Positions 9,390 to 18,638 are shown, numbered from the stretch's first letter. The stretch: 64,000 nt of DNA from Dyadobacter subterraneus (GCF_015221875.1 NZ_JACYGY010000002.1:1301573-1365572); one strand, 5' to 3'. Notes: generated by a model from the sequence alone, not told the origin. Program-made: numbers and translations.

Positions 9390-10253
9390 ATGAAAAAAAT
9401 CACGTTTCTGTTTTTTTTGTTATTGCTTTCACCATTTTCCAGGGCTCAGTCTCCGGTTGAAAAATCATTGCTTTGGGAGATTTCAGGAAAGGGAATTACC
9501 AAGCCTTCTTATCTCTTCGGAACCATTCATCTTATTTGTCCTGCCGACTTTTCCCTAAGTGATTCATTAAAAAATGCAGTTTCAAAAACCCGGCAACTGG
9601 CGTTGGAAATTGATATGGATGATCCGGGATTGATGGGAGCGATGACCAAAACGATGTTTATGGCTGATGGAAAAACTTTGCAGGGAATACTTACGGAAAA
9701 ACAATATGCCCAGCTGAGCCAGTTTTATAAGGATTCTTTAGGAATGAATATTACATCTTTTGGAAGAGCAAAACCTTTTATGATGATGGGCCCGATGTTT
9801 AACAAAATTTTGGGTTGTGAACCACAATCTTATGAAATTTCCCTCATGACTTTGGCCGCAAAACAAAAATCTGAAATCATAGGTCTGGAAACGATAGAAG
9901 AGCAAATGGCTGTTTTTGACACTATTCCTTACAATCGCCAGGCCGAAATGCTGCTTTCTATGATCGATAAACTTCCGGAAACTAAAACGGAGTTTCATGA
10001 TCTGGTTGAATTATATAAAAAGCAGGATCTGCAAAGTTTGTATAATCTTACGCTTAAAAGTGAATTTGGTATGGACGGGCAGGATGAGGTTATGCTTTTT
10101 CAACGTAACCAAAACTGGATTAAACGTATTGATAAAATTGTACACGAAAAACCAACTTTTATAGCAGTTGGTGCTGCGCATTTAGGTGGAGAAAAAGGAG
10201 TTATTGCTTTGTTGAAGAAGGATGGGTTTAAGGTTAGGGCTGTTGGGAAATAA
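9390..10253 (+). CDS. TraB/GumN family protein, secreted
   Basis: A 287-residue protein with a signal peptide (MKKITFLFFLLLLSPFSRAQ). The mature part shows TraB/GumN features: SYLFGTIHL near the start, IDMDDPG, and the C-terminal FIAVGAAHLGGEKGVIALL. The two conserved GxxH segments resemble the EreA/TraB fold, a possible metal-dependent hydrolase whose substrate is unknown in bacteria. The ATG at 9390 is chosen because it starts a clean signal peptide; a TTG at 9363 would place nine extra residues before it. No operon partner: nuoN is convergent. Confidence 0.88.
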   Translation: MKKITFLFFLLLLSPFSRAQSPVEKSLLWEISGKGITKPSYLFGTIHLICPADFSLSDSLKNAVSKTRQLALEIDMDDPGLMGAMTKTMFMADGKTLQGILTEKQYAQLSQFYKDSLGMNITSFGRAKPFMMMGPMFNKILGCEPQSYEISLMTLAAKQKSEIIGLETIEEQMAVFDTIPYNRQAEMLLSMIDKLPETKTEFHDLVELYKKQDLQSLYNLTLKSEFGMDGQDEVMLFQRNQNWIKRIDKIVHEKPTFIAVGAAHLGGEKGVIALLKKDGFKVRAVGK

Positions 10254-10268
10254 TAATTTCAATTAATA

Positions 10269-11726
10269 TCAAAAAGCCGAAATCCATCCCATAATCCATT
10301 CCGGATTAAAGAATAACAATACCACTGCCGCCAGAAAGATTCCGGCAATGATTTTTCCTAATACACTTTCGTTGGGAGCAGAACTTTCCTGATTTGAATT
10401 TTTAAAGAACAATAGATAAGGCAATCTCAAATAATAAGCCAACGCAACCGCTGCATTCAAAATTCCTCCGATCATAAGCCAAAGCATCCATGGAAATCCC
10501 TGGTCGTGGTAACTATCCCAAAGTGAAGAGAAAATCAGCCATTTTGCAGTAAAACCTACTGTCGGCGGAAGTCCGGCAAGAGCTACCATAATAACGGTTA
10601 AAACTCCTGAAATCCACATATTTTGTTTGCCCAAACCTTCGAATGCCGATAATTCCGTCGTAGCTTTTGGCTGTAATAAATCAATCAAAAAGAAAGCTGC
10701 CATATTTACAACCAGATAGGATGCAGTATAAAAAACGGCTGTTTCAAATCCGAAACGACTGTAAGACGCAACGCCAACCAGTAAATATCCCGCTTGCGCA
10801 ATGGATGAGTAAGCTAACAATCGCCTGGCGTTGGTTTGCCACAACGCTGCGATGTTTCCAATGGTAATACTGATCAGTGCAATGCCACCAAGTATTGGAA
10901 AATATTGCGCCGGCAATACCGAAGCTAAACGCATCAAAACAAGAATGACTGCTGCTTTTGGTGCAACTGAAAGGAATGATACCAATGGAGTAGGGGCGGC
11001 TTCATATACATCCGGTGTCCATACATGAAATGGGACGAGTGATAATTTGAAAAGCAATCCAGCCAATGTCATCACAATGGAAACGGTGATAACCAGATTG
11101 GAATTATTCATTAAACCGGCAGTGATTGCTTCATTTGTAATATCCATTGTTCCGGTAAGTCCGTAAATCAATGAGATCCCGTAAAGCATAACGGCTGAAC
11201 TCGCGGCTCCAAAAAGCAAATATTTCAATCCGCCTTCAGCGGCTTTTTTATACGGAGAAATCGCAACCAAAAGATAACTGCTGATCGAAATAAGTTCGAG
11301 CGATAAATAAATCGTCAGCAAATGCGTGGACATGGTCAGCAGATTCAAGCCTGCAACAGTCGCAATTAGTAAGGCATTAAATTCAGGTGGAAAATCATAT
11401 TTTAAAACCCGGACATGTATCAGTGAAAAAATCCAGGCTAGAATTATCATCACTTTAAAAAATACTGCCTGATGATCGAGGAATAATAATGGATAAAAAC
11501 GGAAAGACGCTTTTTCGTTCCATTGTCCTAAAACAAGGATAAGCGCTATGAAGCTTCCGGCCAAAGCCAGGTTCTGAAGCCAGAAAGAAGCTTTCTTTTT
11601 TTCGAACTGTTTAAATAAAACTAATTCAGAAAAAAGAAAAAAACAGAAAAACACTGCCAGGAAAATCTCAGGAGCAATTCCTCCCAGGCTTTGGCGTATA
11701 TGGATGAGTTGTTCGTTTAAGTTCAA
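10269..11726 (-). CDS. nuoN: NADH-quinone oxidoreductase subunit N
   Basis: Membrane subunit of respiratory complex I, one of the three antiporter-like proton-pumping subunits. The 485 residues hold about 14 hydrophobic segments. The proton-antiporter core shows SLELISISSYLLVA, KYLLFGAASSA, LFKLSLVPFHVWTPDVYEAAPTP and LLAYSSIAQAGYL. Length matches NuoN (480-500). NuoN normally ends a nuo operon, but here the next gene upstream is divergent and no nuoM or nuoL is nearby, so it has its own promoter (minus-strand TACTTTTG at 11750-11757). Antiporter relatives such as MrpD are possible, but the NuoN-type N- and C-termini favour NuoN. Confidence 0.93.
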   Translation of the reverse strand: MNLNEQLIHIRQSLGGIAPEIFLAVFFCFFLFSELVLFKQFEKKKASFWLQNLALAGSFIALILVLGQWNEKASFRFYPLLFLDHQAVFFKVMIILAWIFSLIHVRVLKYDFPPEFNALLIATVAGLNLLTMSTHLLTIYLSLELISISSYLLVAISPYKKAAEGGLKYLLFGAASSAVMLYGISLIYGLTGTMDITNEAITAGLMNNSNLVITVSIVMTLAGLLFKLSLVPFHVWTPDVYEAAPTPLVSFLSVAPKAAVILVLMRLASVLPAQYFPILGGIALISITIGNIAALWQTNARRLLAYSSIAQAGYLLVGVASYSRFGFETAVFYTASYLVVNMAAFFLIDLLQPKATTELSAFEGLGKQNMWISGVLTVIMVALAGLPPTVGFTAKWLIFSSLWDSYHDQGFPWMLWLMIGGILNAAVALAYYLRLPYLLFFKNSNQESSAPNESVLGKIIAGIFLAAVVLLFFNPEWIMGWISAF

Positions 11727-11749
11727 AAGCGCGGGTACAATTTTTTTGG

Positions 11750-11757
11750 CAAAAGTA
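11750..11757 (-). promoter_or_regulatory. -7 box candidate for nuoN
   Basis: Minus-strand TACTTTTG followed by C, 23 nt before the nuoN ATG. It supports independent transcription of this orphan nuo gene. Confidence 0.4.
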
Positions 11758-11884
11758 CATAAAGATGGTAGGGAATCTAAGCGATCGAGAGGAATAAACC
11801 AATTTGTTTGTTGATTCCTTTTGAATTATTAAGCTCCGGTACCATTTGAAAAAGTCAAATTTACAGTATAAACTAAATCATATT

Positions 11885-12520
11885 ATGAAAAATGTTCACC
11901 GGATTTTATTCATCGCCGCTTTATTTCTTACAATAAATGCTAAGGCCCAGGATTCAACCGGACTTACGGGTACTCCGATTAAAGAAGTTCAGTATGCCAG
12001 CGACAAATCTCCTTACCTGACTCAGGAATGGTATAGAGGTCTGGTCAGAGATAAGTCCGGGAAGCCTTATGATGGGGTTTTGCTGAATTATGATCTTGTA
12101 AAAGACCAGATTATTTATAAAAATGATTCTAGTGCTTACGTTCTGGGACCAGAAATTACAGAGTTCAATATTCCAACCGGAACTGCTCTTTATACTTTTA
12201 AACGTGGTTTTCCAGCAGCTGCCGGTTTAACGGATCAAAGTTTTTATCAGGTTCTTTATGATGGAAATACCAAGTTGTTAAAACATTATAAAAAGTCAGG
12301 AAGCGGCGCAACAGATGAAAGTCTATACATTTTGAAAGGAGATAAGTTAACTCCAATTCAATTGAAAGACAGAAACAGCTTCTTAAAAGTGCTTTCTGAC
12401 GAAAAAAATAAAATGCAATATGTGATCAAGGAAGAAAATCTGGATTTCGATGGCGCAGATGATGTTGCCAAACTTCTTGCTGAATATGACGCTTATAAGG
12501 CGGGAAGAGGAGGAAATTAA
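11885..12520 (+). CDS. Secreted protein of unknown function
   Basis: Not recognised. From the ATG at 11885 it is 211 residues with a clear signal peptide (MKNVHRILFIAALFLTINAKAQ). The mature part is polar and mixed alpha/beta, with no cysteines and no known catalytic motif; it contains GKPYDGVLLNYD and a C-terminal AKLLAEYDAYKAG helix. A TTG at 11846 would add 13 residues before the signal peptide and is unlikely to be used. It converges on the next gene across a shared terminator. Confidence 0.75.
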   Translation: MKNVHRILFIAALFLTINAKAQDSTGLTGTPIKEVQYASDKSPYLTQEWYRGLVRDKSGKPYDGVLLNYDLVKDQIIYKNDSSAYVLGPEITEFNIPTGTALYTFKRGFPAAAGLTDQSFYQVLYDGNTKLLKHYKKSGSGATDESLYILKGDKLTPIQLKDRNSFLKVLSDEKNKMQYVIKEENLDFDGADDVAKLLAEYDAYKAGRGGN

Positions 12521-12540
12521 TTTCTTTGATGTTTTGAAAT

Positions 12541-12584
12541 AGAAAAAGCCTGAACAGAGTTTAATCTCCATTCAGGCTTTTTCT
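12541..12584. terminator. Bidirectional terminator
   Basis: AGAAAAAGCCTGAA and its exact complement flank a 16-nt loop between two convergent genes; both strands end in T-rich arms. Confidence 0.85.
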
Positions 12585-12598
12585 ATTTCAATTAATAT

Positions 12599-13087
12599 TT
12601 ATTGAGCAGCCTCTTCAATCTTTTTTTTCTTTTTGGTAAAAACGTAAACAATACCAAAATGACTTTTTAAAACACCGCTGTCAAATTTATCTTTTACATA
12701 AGGATTCAATTCCAGCGCTAACTGAATGTTTCGGTTTTGCGGCAATGGTTTTATACGAACACCAAAGTTCACAGAATATCCATCCACAGTAATTAAATCT
12801 GCCTTGGAATCTGCAATACGGTATAAAGGATTAAGTCTTACGCCACCACCAATATACCACTGCGTGACTTCTCCTCTTTTTAGATTGAACATCGGAAGAA
12901 GATCAATGCTTAAACTGCTGAAAAGCGAATTTGTTTGAAATCTTGCATCTGCCCAGATCAGTTTTCGCGGGTTGGTGCTGATAGTCAGTAAATTGCTCCA
13001 TGGATAATAACCAACGGATCCCTGAGCCATCAATCCTTCACGGCTACACATTAAAATAAATACAATCAGGATCAGAAGTCGTTTCAT
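12599..13087 (-). CDS. Small secreted, probably outer-membrane, protein
   Basis: Not firmly recognised. The 162 residues start MKRLLILIVFILMCSREG, a signal peptide ending about LMAQ. Alternating hydrophobic strands (WYIGGGVRLNPLYR, YSVNFGVRIKPL, LALELNPYV, HFGIVYVF) suggest a small beta-barrel like the conserved DUF3575-type proteins. The C-terminus is a lysine-rich tail. The ATG at 13087 is used because it opens the signal peptide. It lies 45 bp downstream of ffh in the same direction and may be co-transcribed. Confidence 0.65.
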   Translation of the reverse strand: MKRLLILIVFILMCSREGLMAQGSVGYYPWSNLLTISTNPRKLIWADARFQTNSLFSSLSIDLLPMFNLKRGEVTQWYIGGGVRLNPLYRIADSKADLITVDGYSVNFGVRIKPLPQNRNIQLALELNPYVKDKFDSGVLKSHFGIVYVFTKKKKKIEEAAQ

Positions 13088-13132
13088 GAATAAGTTTGAT
13101 GTTGAAAAAATTGCGGACAAGTAGTTACGAGA

Positions 13133-14455
13133 TTAGCGACGAAGTGCTTTGCTCATTTTTCCTGCTGCCTGCATAGTATTCATTTTCTTCATCATCTTAC
13201 GCATTTCGTCAAATTGCTTCAAAAGGTTATTTACCTGCAATATTGAAGTTCCGCTACCTGTTGCAATACGTTTTTTACGGCTTCCATCGATCAAATCCGG
13301 ATTTTCGCGTTCCTTTTTCGTCATCGACTGGATGATCGCTTCAATAGGTTTGAAAGATTCATTGTCAATGTTTACATCCTTCATAGCAGTTCCCATTCCA
13401 GGAATCATACCAATCAGATCTTTCACATTACCCATTTTCTTGATTTGTTGGAGCTGGCCCAAAAAGTCGTCAAAATCAAATTTATTCTGACGCATTTTTG
13501 CGTTAATGCGTTTCGCTTCATCTTCGTCAAATGCCTGTTGCGCACGTTCAACCAAAGAAATAACGTCACCCATCCCAAGAATCCTGCTCGCCATACGATC
13601 AGGATAGAAGGAATCAAGGGCTTCCATTTTTTCCCCGGTACTGATGTATTTAATCGGCTTATCAACAATCTGGCGGATAGAAAGTGCGGCTCCACCACGT
13701 GCATCACCATCTAATTTGGTTAACACAACACCATCAAAATTCAGACGTTCGTTGAAAGTTTTTGCAGTATTTACAGCATCCTGACCCGTCATGGAATCCA
13801 CAACGAATAAAATTTCAGAAGGTTTTACGGCAGATTTGATGTCTTCAACCTCTTGCATCATCACTTCATCCACAGCCAAACGACCGGCAGTATCGACGAT
13901 GACAATTTTTTTACCCACTTTTCTTGCGTGAGCAACTGCATTAGTAGCAATTTGAACTGCGCTTTTATTATCCGGTTCAGAGTAAACTTCAACACCAACC
14001 TGCTCTCCAAGAACTTTCAACTGGTCAATCGCAGCGGGACGGTAAACGTCACAAGCTACAAGCAAAACCTGTCTTCCCTGTTTTTTTAACAGAGCAGATA
14101 GCTTTCCGGAGAAAGTCGTTTTACCAGAACCTTGTAAACCAGCGATCAGAATAACAGCAGGATCACCCTTGATGTTAATTCCTTCCGCTTGTCCGCCCAT
14201 TAATTCAGTAAGTTCTTCCTGAACAATTTTAACGAACATCTGGCCCGGTTCTACGGATATCAATATTTTCCGGTCAAGCGCTTTTTCCCTGATCCGGTCA
14301 GTAATTTCTTTTGCAATCTTAAAGTTAACGTCGGCATCAACCAACGCTTTACGAACCTCTTTTGTAGTAGCGGCAACGTTTATATCAGAAATGCGATCCT
14401 TCCCTTTTAAAGTACGAAAGGCATTGTTTAGCTTATCCTGTAAGTTTTCAAACAT
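13133..14455 (-). CDS. ffh: Signal recognition particle protein Ffh
   Basis: SRP54-type GTPase that binds 4.5S RNA and signal peptides and delivers ribosomes to FtsY. Of 440 residues, the N domain (1-90) is helical; the G domain has GLQGSGKTTFSGKL (about 108-121), DTAGRLAVDE and TKLDGDARGG; the methionine-rich M domain ends LRKMMKKMNTMQAAGKMS. Length and order are standard. Start ATG at 14455. Confidence 0.97.
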   Translation of the reverse strand: MFENLQDKLNNAFRTLKGKDRISDINVAATTKEVRKALVDADVNFKIAKEITDRIREKALDRKILISVEPGQMFVKIVQEELTELMGGQAEGINIKGDPAVILIAGLQGSGKTTFSGKLSALLKKQGRQVLLVACDVYRPAAIDQLKVLGEQVGVEVYSEPDNKSAVQIATNAVAHARKVGKKIVIVDTAGRLAVDEVMMQEVEDIKSAVKPSEILFVVDSMTGQDAVNTAKTFNERLNFDGVVLTKLDGDARGGAALSIRQIVDKPIKYISTGEKMEALDSFYPDRMASRILGMGDVISLVERAQQAFDEDEAKRINAKMRQNKFDFDDFLGQLQQIKKMGNVKDLIGMIPGMGTAMKDVNIDNESFKPIEAIIQSMTKKERENPDLIDGSRKKRIATGSGTSILQVNNLLKQFDEMRKMMKKMNTMQAAGKMSKALRR

Positions 14456-14498
14456 AAATTGGTATGGATGAGATCGGAACTTGAATTGAAATAATGCA

Positions 14499-14506
14499 CA
14501 AAGGTA
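14499..14506 (-). promoter_or_regulatory. -7 box candidate for ffh
   Basis: Minus-strand TACCTTTG followed by TG, 44 nt before the ffh ATG. Confidence 0.4.
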
Positions 14507-14511
14507 TAAAT

Positions 14512-14548
14512 AAAAAGAGGAGTACAGGAAAGTTCATTCCCGTACTCC
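14512..14548 (-). terminator. Terminator of the mscS gene
   Basis: GGAGTAC with GGAA pairs with TTCC and GTACTCC around a short loop; on the minus strand the stem is followed by a T-rich run. It lies 40 nt past the mscS stop. Confidence 0.75.
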
Positions 14549-14588
14549 GTCATTTTCTTCGATTTTTGCTTATATAATTGATGAAATA

Positions 14589-15401
14589 TTATTGTTTTAG
14601 CGCCACACTAAGCTCGGCAGGCTTTGGAGCTCCGATGCCGTCGGCTGCATATTGTTTGCTGATACCCTCATTTACGTAATAATAAGTATCCCAGTAATTC
14701 TCACTTGGTGTCCATACACGCACGTCAAAGAAAATTGCGTTTTCCGTTAATTTGGTAACTAAAATATCATGTTCCACATTTTTCAACGCGGTTGGGCAGG
14801 CGTCTGTCACTTTTCTGATTGAAGCTCTGATGGCGTCCACACCATTTTGGCTGCCGGCTGCAAAAACCATATCGACACGTATTTTGCCTTTACCTGAAAT
14901 ATTGGTGATTGGGGCAGTTGATAAGGCACCGTTTGGAAGAATAATTGTTTTGTTATCAACCGTAACCAGAATGGTATTGAAAATCTGAATTGCTTCAACT
15001 ACGCCCGTAAATCCTTGCGCATTAATTAAATCACCAACGCGATAAGGTTTGAAAATCAGGATTAAAACACCTCCCGCAAAATTGGCAAGACTACCCTGCA
15101 AGGCAAAACCAACGGCCAAACTGGCTGCACCAAGTACTGCAACAAAGGAGGTGGTCTGAATGCCAAGAATTCCTGCAATACTTAAAAGAAGCATGACATT
15201 CAGCATCACGCCAATCAACGAATTCAAAAATGGCTGAACGTCACGGTCAACATGTCTTCTGTCCATCAACGAACTTACCATGGAAGTGATTTTCCCAATC
15301 ACGATTCGCCCGATAATGAGGACAAGAATTGCTAGTAAAATTTTGCCGCCGTATTCTGATGCCGTGGCAATAATCTGAGCCTTGATAAGGTCGTAATTCA
15401 T
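14589..15401 (-). CDS. Small-conductance mechanosensitive channel (MscS family)
   Basis: Inner-membrane tension-gated channel of 270 residues, close to the E. coli MscS core. Three N-terminal transmembrane segments are followed by the pore helix (SLAVGFALQGSLANFAGGVLIL, about 93-114, rich in Gly/Ala), then the beta domain (FKPYRVGDLINAQGFTGVVEAIQ) and the alpha/beta cytoplasmic vestibule. Family members release osmolytes on hypo-osmotic shock. Start ATG at 15401. It stands alone; the 258 bp upstream (15402-15659) hold no gene. Confidence 0.92.
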   Translation of the reverse strand: MNYDLIKAQIIATASEYGGKILLAILVLIIGRIVIGKITSMVSSLMDRRHVDRDVQPFLNSLIGVMLNVMLLLSIAGILGIQTTSFVAVLGAASLAVGFALQGSLANFAGGVLILIFKPYRVGDLINAQGFTGVVEAIQIFNTILVTVDNKTIILPNGALSTAPITNISGKGKIRVDMVFAAGSQNGVDAIRASIRKVTDACPTALKNVEHDILVTKLTENAIFFDVRVWTPSENYWDTYYYVNEGISKQYAADGIGAPKPAELSVALKQ

Positions 15402-15659
15402 AATTTTGAGAGAGATAGGGGATGAATAATGTTGTTTTCGAAAGTTTAGACTATGACATTCTTATGAAGTCACACGTTCTTTGAAAAAATTGAAAATTCT
15501 TAATTTTAGTTGAAATAAGGAGGGGAAGTGCTGTTTTGAGAAGACATTGCAGTTTTAATTATATCTGGCAAAGTTTTTAAATATAATGTTTCGGGCGGTG
15601 TGTAAGAGGAGATTACGTTTCTATACATATTTTGCTATTTTTGTTAAAACACGAGTATT

Positions 15660-16265
15660 ATGTCAGCCGTCACACAAACTATATATTCAGAAGAAGACTA
15701 TCTGATATTAGAGAAAAAGTCAGATTACAAAAGCGAATATTTCAAGGGAGAAATATTTATGATGGCTGGTGCTACGCCAAATCATAACAGGATTAAGGAA
15801 AATCTTTCTGGTGAGGTTTATAATAATCTTAAAAAGAAAAAATCCTGACGCAGCTATTCCAGTGATCAGCGTATCAATATTCCTGAAAACTCACTTTACA
15901 GCTATCCGGATATTGTGGTAGTCTTTGGTCCAAACCAATATGCAGAAAAGGATAAAAACACAATTACTAACCCTTCTGTCCTTATCGAAGTTTTATCAGA
16001 AGGTACAAGTTCTTACGATCGTGGTGACAAATTTCGTTTTTATAGAGACATTGATAGTTTGAGAGAATATGTTTTAGTTAATTCTGTAAATGTTGGTGTG
16101 GAAATATTCCGAAGAACAGAAGATAACCACTGGTTACTTGCGGAGGATGCTTATAAATTATCAGATTTTGTTACCATCCAATCTATTGAAGCTACTTTAA
16201 AATTATCAGATTTATATGAAGGAACTGATAATGTAAAAGAAGGATGGACTTCTCCCGAAGAGTAA
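15660..16265 (+). pseudogene. Uma2 family endonuclease, interrupted by one in-frame TGA
   Basis: Reads as one 201-codon Uma2 (DUF820, PD-(D/E)XK-like) protein except for TGA at 15846-15848. Before the stop: YSEEDYLILEKKSDYKSEYF, then GEIFMMAGATPNHNRI. After it, in the same frame: RSYSSDQRINIPENSLYSYPD, VVVFGPNQYAE, then VLIEVLSEGTSSYDRGDKF. The TGA sits where Uma2 proteins usually have Cys (the PC-R-x-Y-S-SD segment), so one TGC/TGT-to-TGA change explains the break. There is no frameshift. A GTG at 15915 could start the second half but would leave an incomplete fold. Function of Uma2 proteins is not established. Confidence 0.82.
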
Positions 16266-16271
16266 TTTTTC

Positions 16272-16279
16272 TATCTTTG
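16272..16279 (+). promoter_or_regulatory. -7 box candidate for exbBD
   Basis: TATCTTTG followed by C matches TAnnTTTGC, 107 nt before exbB. A hairpin (ACAATAA at 16288-16294 with TTATTGT at 16312-16318) lies in the presumed 5' leader. Confidence 0.45.
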
Positions 16280-16385
16280 CCCTTTAAACAATAAGGGGCA
16301 ACTTGCTCCGTTTATTGTCAAGGTTGTTTTTATACTGACTTGATCTCATTTACATTAGCATAACTATTCACTTTTCACAATTAAT

Positions 16386-17066
16386 ATGATGCTTCTACAA
16401 GCACTTGCTGACTCTACTTTGGCCGCACCCGCCGCTGCTCAAGGGCTCTCTATTATTGACCTCCTGGGAAAAGGGGGAGTAGTAATGATCCCGCTGGGAC
16501 TGCTTTTTGTTGCCACTTTATTTATCATCATCGAGCGTTACCTGGGAATTGGCTCAAACGGAAATATCGATTCCCAGTTTGTAGATAACGTGAAGGACTT
16601 TATCCAGCAAGGAAATCTGAAATCAGCAGAATCTTCGTGCCGTAACCAACGTAATGCTGCCGGAAGAATTTTCGAACGTGCTATTGGCCGTATTGGTTAT
16701 CCGATCAAGGATATTGAAACTTCAATTGAAACTTCCAGCCAGATCGAAATTCAACGTATGGAAGGGAATCTGGGATATCTTGGGGTAATCGCGGGTATCG
16801 CACCTATGCTTGGATTCGTCGGTACCATTTCCGGGATTATTCGTATTTTCTATGATATTTCTGTTAGTAATGATTTTAATATCAGTACAATTGCTAGTGG
16901 TATGTATGAGAAAATGATTACGTCGGGTTCCGGTTTGATCATTGGTTTGCTGGCGTATGCGGGTTATCACTTGTTAAACATGAAGATCGACCGCTTTGCA
17001 TTAAGACTTCAGGTGGCTGCGTCGGATTTCCTTGACGTACTTTCAAAACCGGTTTCGTCAAAATAA
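16386..17066 (+). CDS. exbB: MotA/TolQ/ExbB proton channel family protein
   Basis: Inner-membrane proton-channel subunit of 226 residues that, with ExbD, energises TonB (or TolA). The layout is an alanine-rich N-terminus, TM1 (GGVVMIPLGLLFVATLFIII, about 29-48), a long cytoplasmic part, then TM2 and TM3 (LGYLGVIAGIAPMLGFVGTI and SGLIIGLLAYAGYHLL). The conserved APMLGFVGTISG motif of the family is present. exbD follows after 53 bp. The three M56-TonB proteins nearby could be its clients; that is inference. Confidence 0.93.
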   Translation: MMLLQALADSTLAAPAAAQGLSIIDLLGKGGVVMIPLGLLFVATLFIIIERYLGIGSNGNIDSQFVDNVKDFIQQGNLKSAESSCRNQRNAAGRIFERAIGRIGYPIKDIETSIETSSQIEIQRMEGNLGYLGVIAGIAPMLGFVGTISGIIRIFYDISVSNDFNISTIASGMYEKMITSGSGLIIGLLAYAGYHLLNMKIDRFALRLQVAASDFLDVLSKPVSSK

Positions 17067-17119
17067 AATGTCCGGAATGAGTCAGGCATTAATCTCATTT
17101 ACCCATTGATAATTAAAAT

Positions 17120-17512
17120 ATGAAGATACGTCGAAAGAGCAGGTTTGCCCCTGAGGTGTTTACAAGCTCACTCAGCGATATTATGTTTTTCCTGATGCTG
17201 TTCTTTTTGATCATTTCAACAATGTCAAATCCGAACGTGATCAAACTGATGCTGCCAAAAGCATCGGCAACACAGCAGATGTACAAAAAGCAGATTACTT
17301 TGTCTATTGACGACAAAAAGGTTTACTACATTGATAAAGAACCAATTCCGTTTGATCAACTGGAAACGCAGCTGCAAACTTTATTTGCAGGCGTAGAGGA
17401 TCGTACGATTGTACTTCGTGTAGATAAAAATCTTGCTGTTCAGGATCTTGTGGATGTACTTGAACTGGGAGCGAAACAAGATATAAAAATGGTAATGGCA
17501 ACCGCCAAATAA
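17120..17512 (+). CDS. exbD: ExbD/TolR family biopolymer transport protein
   Basis: Periplasm-facing partner of ExbB, 130 residues: a short cytoplasmic tail (MKIRRKSRFAPEVFTSSLSD), one transmembrane helix with the proton-carrying aspartate (SDIMFFLMLFFLIISTM), and a small periplasmic domain (DKNLAVQDLVDVLELG). A single exbD follows exbB; many Bacteroidota carry two exbD genes in such operons. A bidirectional terminator closes the operon. Confidence 0.92.
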   Translation: MKIRRKSRFAPEVFTSSLSDIMFFLMLFFLIISTMSNPNVIKLMLPKASATQQMYKKQITLSIDDKKVYYIDKEPIPFDQLETQLQTLFAGVEDRTIVLRVDKNLAVQDLVDVLELGAKQDIKMVMATAK

Positions 17513-17553
17513 CCAGCAATAGATTCTAAATTATCCGTCTTCTTAATAAATAT

Positions 17554-17586
17554 AAAATGCCTTGTGATTTAGTTCGCAAGGCATTT
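17554..17586. terminator. Bidirectional terminator
   Basis: AAAATGCCTTG and CAAGGCATTTT enclose an 11-nt loop between the convergent exbD and Gfo/Idh genes, with T-rich ends on both strands. Confidence 0.85.
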
Positions 17587-17606
17587 TTATTTTGAAAAAT
17601 TGAAAG

Positions 17607-18638
17607 TCAATTACGATGAGAATCTGCACTTTGATATATTTTTTCAACAATATCCTGCAAAACAGCTCCTTCCTCAGCCAGGCAAATATTTGTTGGTTTT
17701 CCCAAAACCGCATCAAGAAAAGCAGTTGTATTTTTAAGCTGCGTATCCGTCTCTTCCAGAAAAGGAAATTGAATATCTGCTAACTCCCCGGCTACCTCTG
17801 TATGTAATGAAAATGGATTTAGAATGGCTCCGGCTTTACTGCCAAAAACTTCAAGATTAATGATTTCTTCTTCCTTTTGATTTAAAGCAAACGAACAGGA
17901 CAGCGCAATACTTTTATTATTTGCAAAAGTCAGGTAAGCAAAACATGCATCGTCGACATCAAATTTTACAGGATCCCATTGTCCTTTCAATCCTTTGCCA
18001 CCAGTTTTACCAATAAAATCATAAATGTTTCCTGCCACTTTTTCAGGCATTTGATAATCCATCATTCCCAATGCAAGGTCAAGTATATGAACGCCCAGAT
18101 CTATCAAAGCACCGCCACCCTGAATTGTTTTATTAGTAAAATTCCCCCAACCAGGAATTCCTCTTCGACGCAGATAATTTGCTTTAATATGATAAACTTC
18201 TCCTAATTGTCCTTCATTCTGACATTTTTTTAGAAGTAGGTATTCCGAAGTCTGACGTCGTTGAAAATTATAAGCTAGCACTTTTCCCTTTTCCTTCGCC
18301 AGATCAGCCATTTCCCGCGCTTGTGCGGCTGTCATAGCGGGCGGCTTCTCACATAATACATGGCAGCCGTTTTTGAGCGCCTGCATGGTATAATCGTAAT
18401 GGAGATTATTGGGTGTGCAATTAATGACAAGATCCAGATCATATTCTGAAAACATGTTTTCAATATTATCAAAAGCACCTGGAATGGCATGCTGATCAGC
18501 CATTAAACGGGTTTTGTTGATATCACGACCGCAAACGGCAACAATTTCAACCTGATCGGATAATTTTTTTAGTGCCGGAATATGATTTTGATCCGCAATA
18601 TGGCCGCCGCCAATAATTGCGGCTTTAAGAAATGACAT
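17607..18638 (-). CDS. Gfo/Idh/MocA family oxidoreductase
   Basis: NAD(P)-dependent sugar or polyol dehydrogenase, 343 residues. The Rossmann dinucleotide motif AAIIGGGHIADQNHIPAL is at the N-terminus; the family catalytic region HVLCEKPPAMT (EKP motif, about 92-102) is clear, and the C-terminal domain has GGGALIDLGVHILDLALGMM with the usual histidine. Substrate unknown. The ATG at 18638 places the Rossmann motif at residue 5; an upstream start at 18665 would add nine residues. A minus-strand TATTTTTG box at 18663-18670 is 25 nt upstream. Confidence 0.9.
   Translation of the reverse strand: MSFLKAAIIGGGHIADQNHIPALKKLSDQVEIVAVCGRDINKTRLMADQHAIPGAFDNIENMFSEYDLDLVINCTPNNLHYDYTMQALKNGCHVLCEKPPAMTAAQAREMADLAKEKGKVLAYNFQRRQTSEYLLLKKCQNEGQLGEVYHIKANYLRRRGIPGWGNFTNKTIQGGGALIDLGVHILDLALGMMDYQMPEKVAGNIYDFIGKTGGKGLKGQWDPVKFDVDDACFAYLTFANNKSIALSCSFALNQKEEEIINLEVFGSKAGAILNPFSLHTEVAGELADIQFPFLEETDTQLKNTTAFLDAVLGKPTNICLAEEGAVLQDIVEKIYQSADSHRN

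Noticed and set aside
15846..15848. Selenocysteine at the in-frame TGA of the Uma2 gene
   Set aside because: I see no convincing stem-loop immediately after the TGA, Uma2 proteins are not known selenoproteins, and Bacteroidota rarely have the machinery. A nonsense mutation is simpler.
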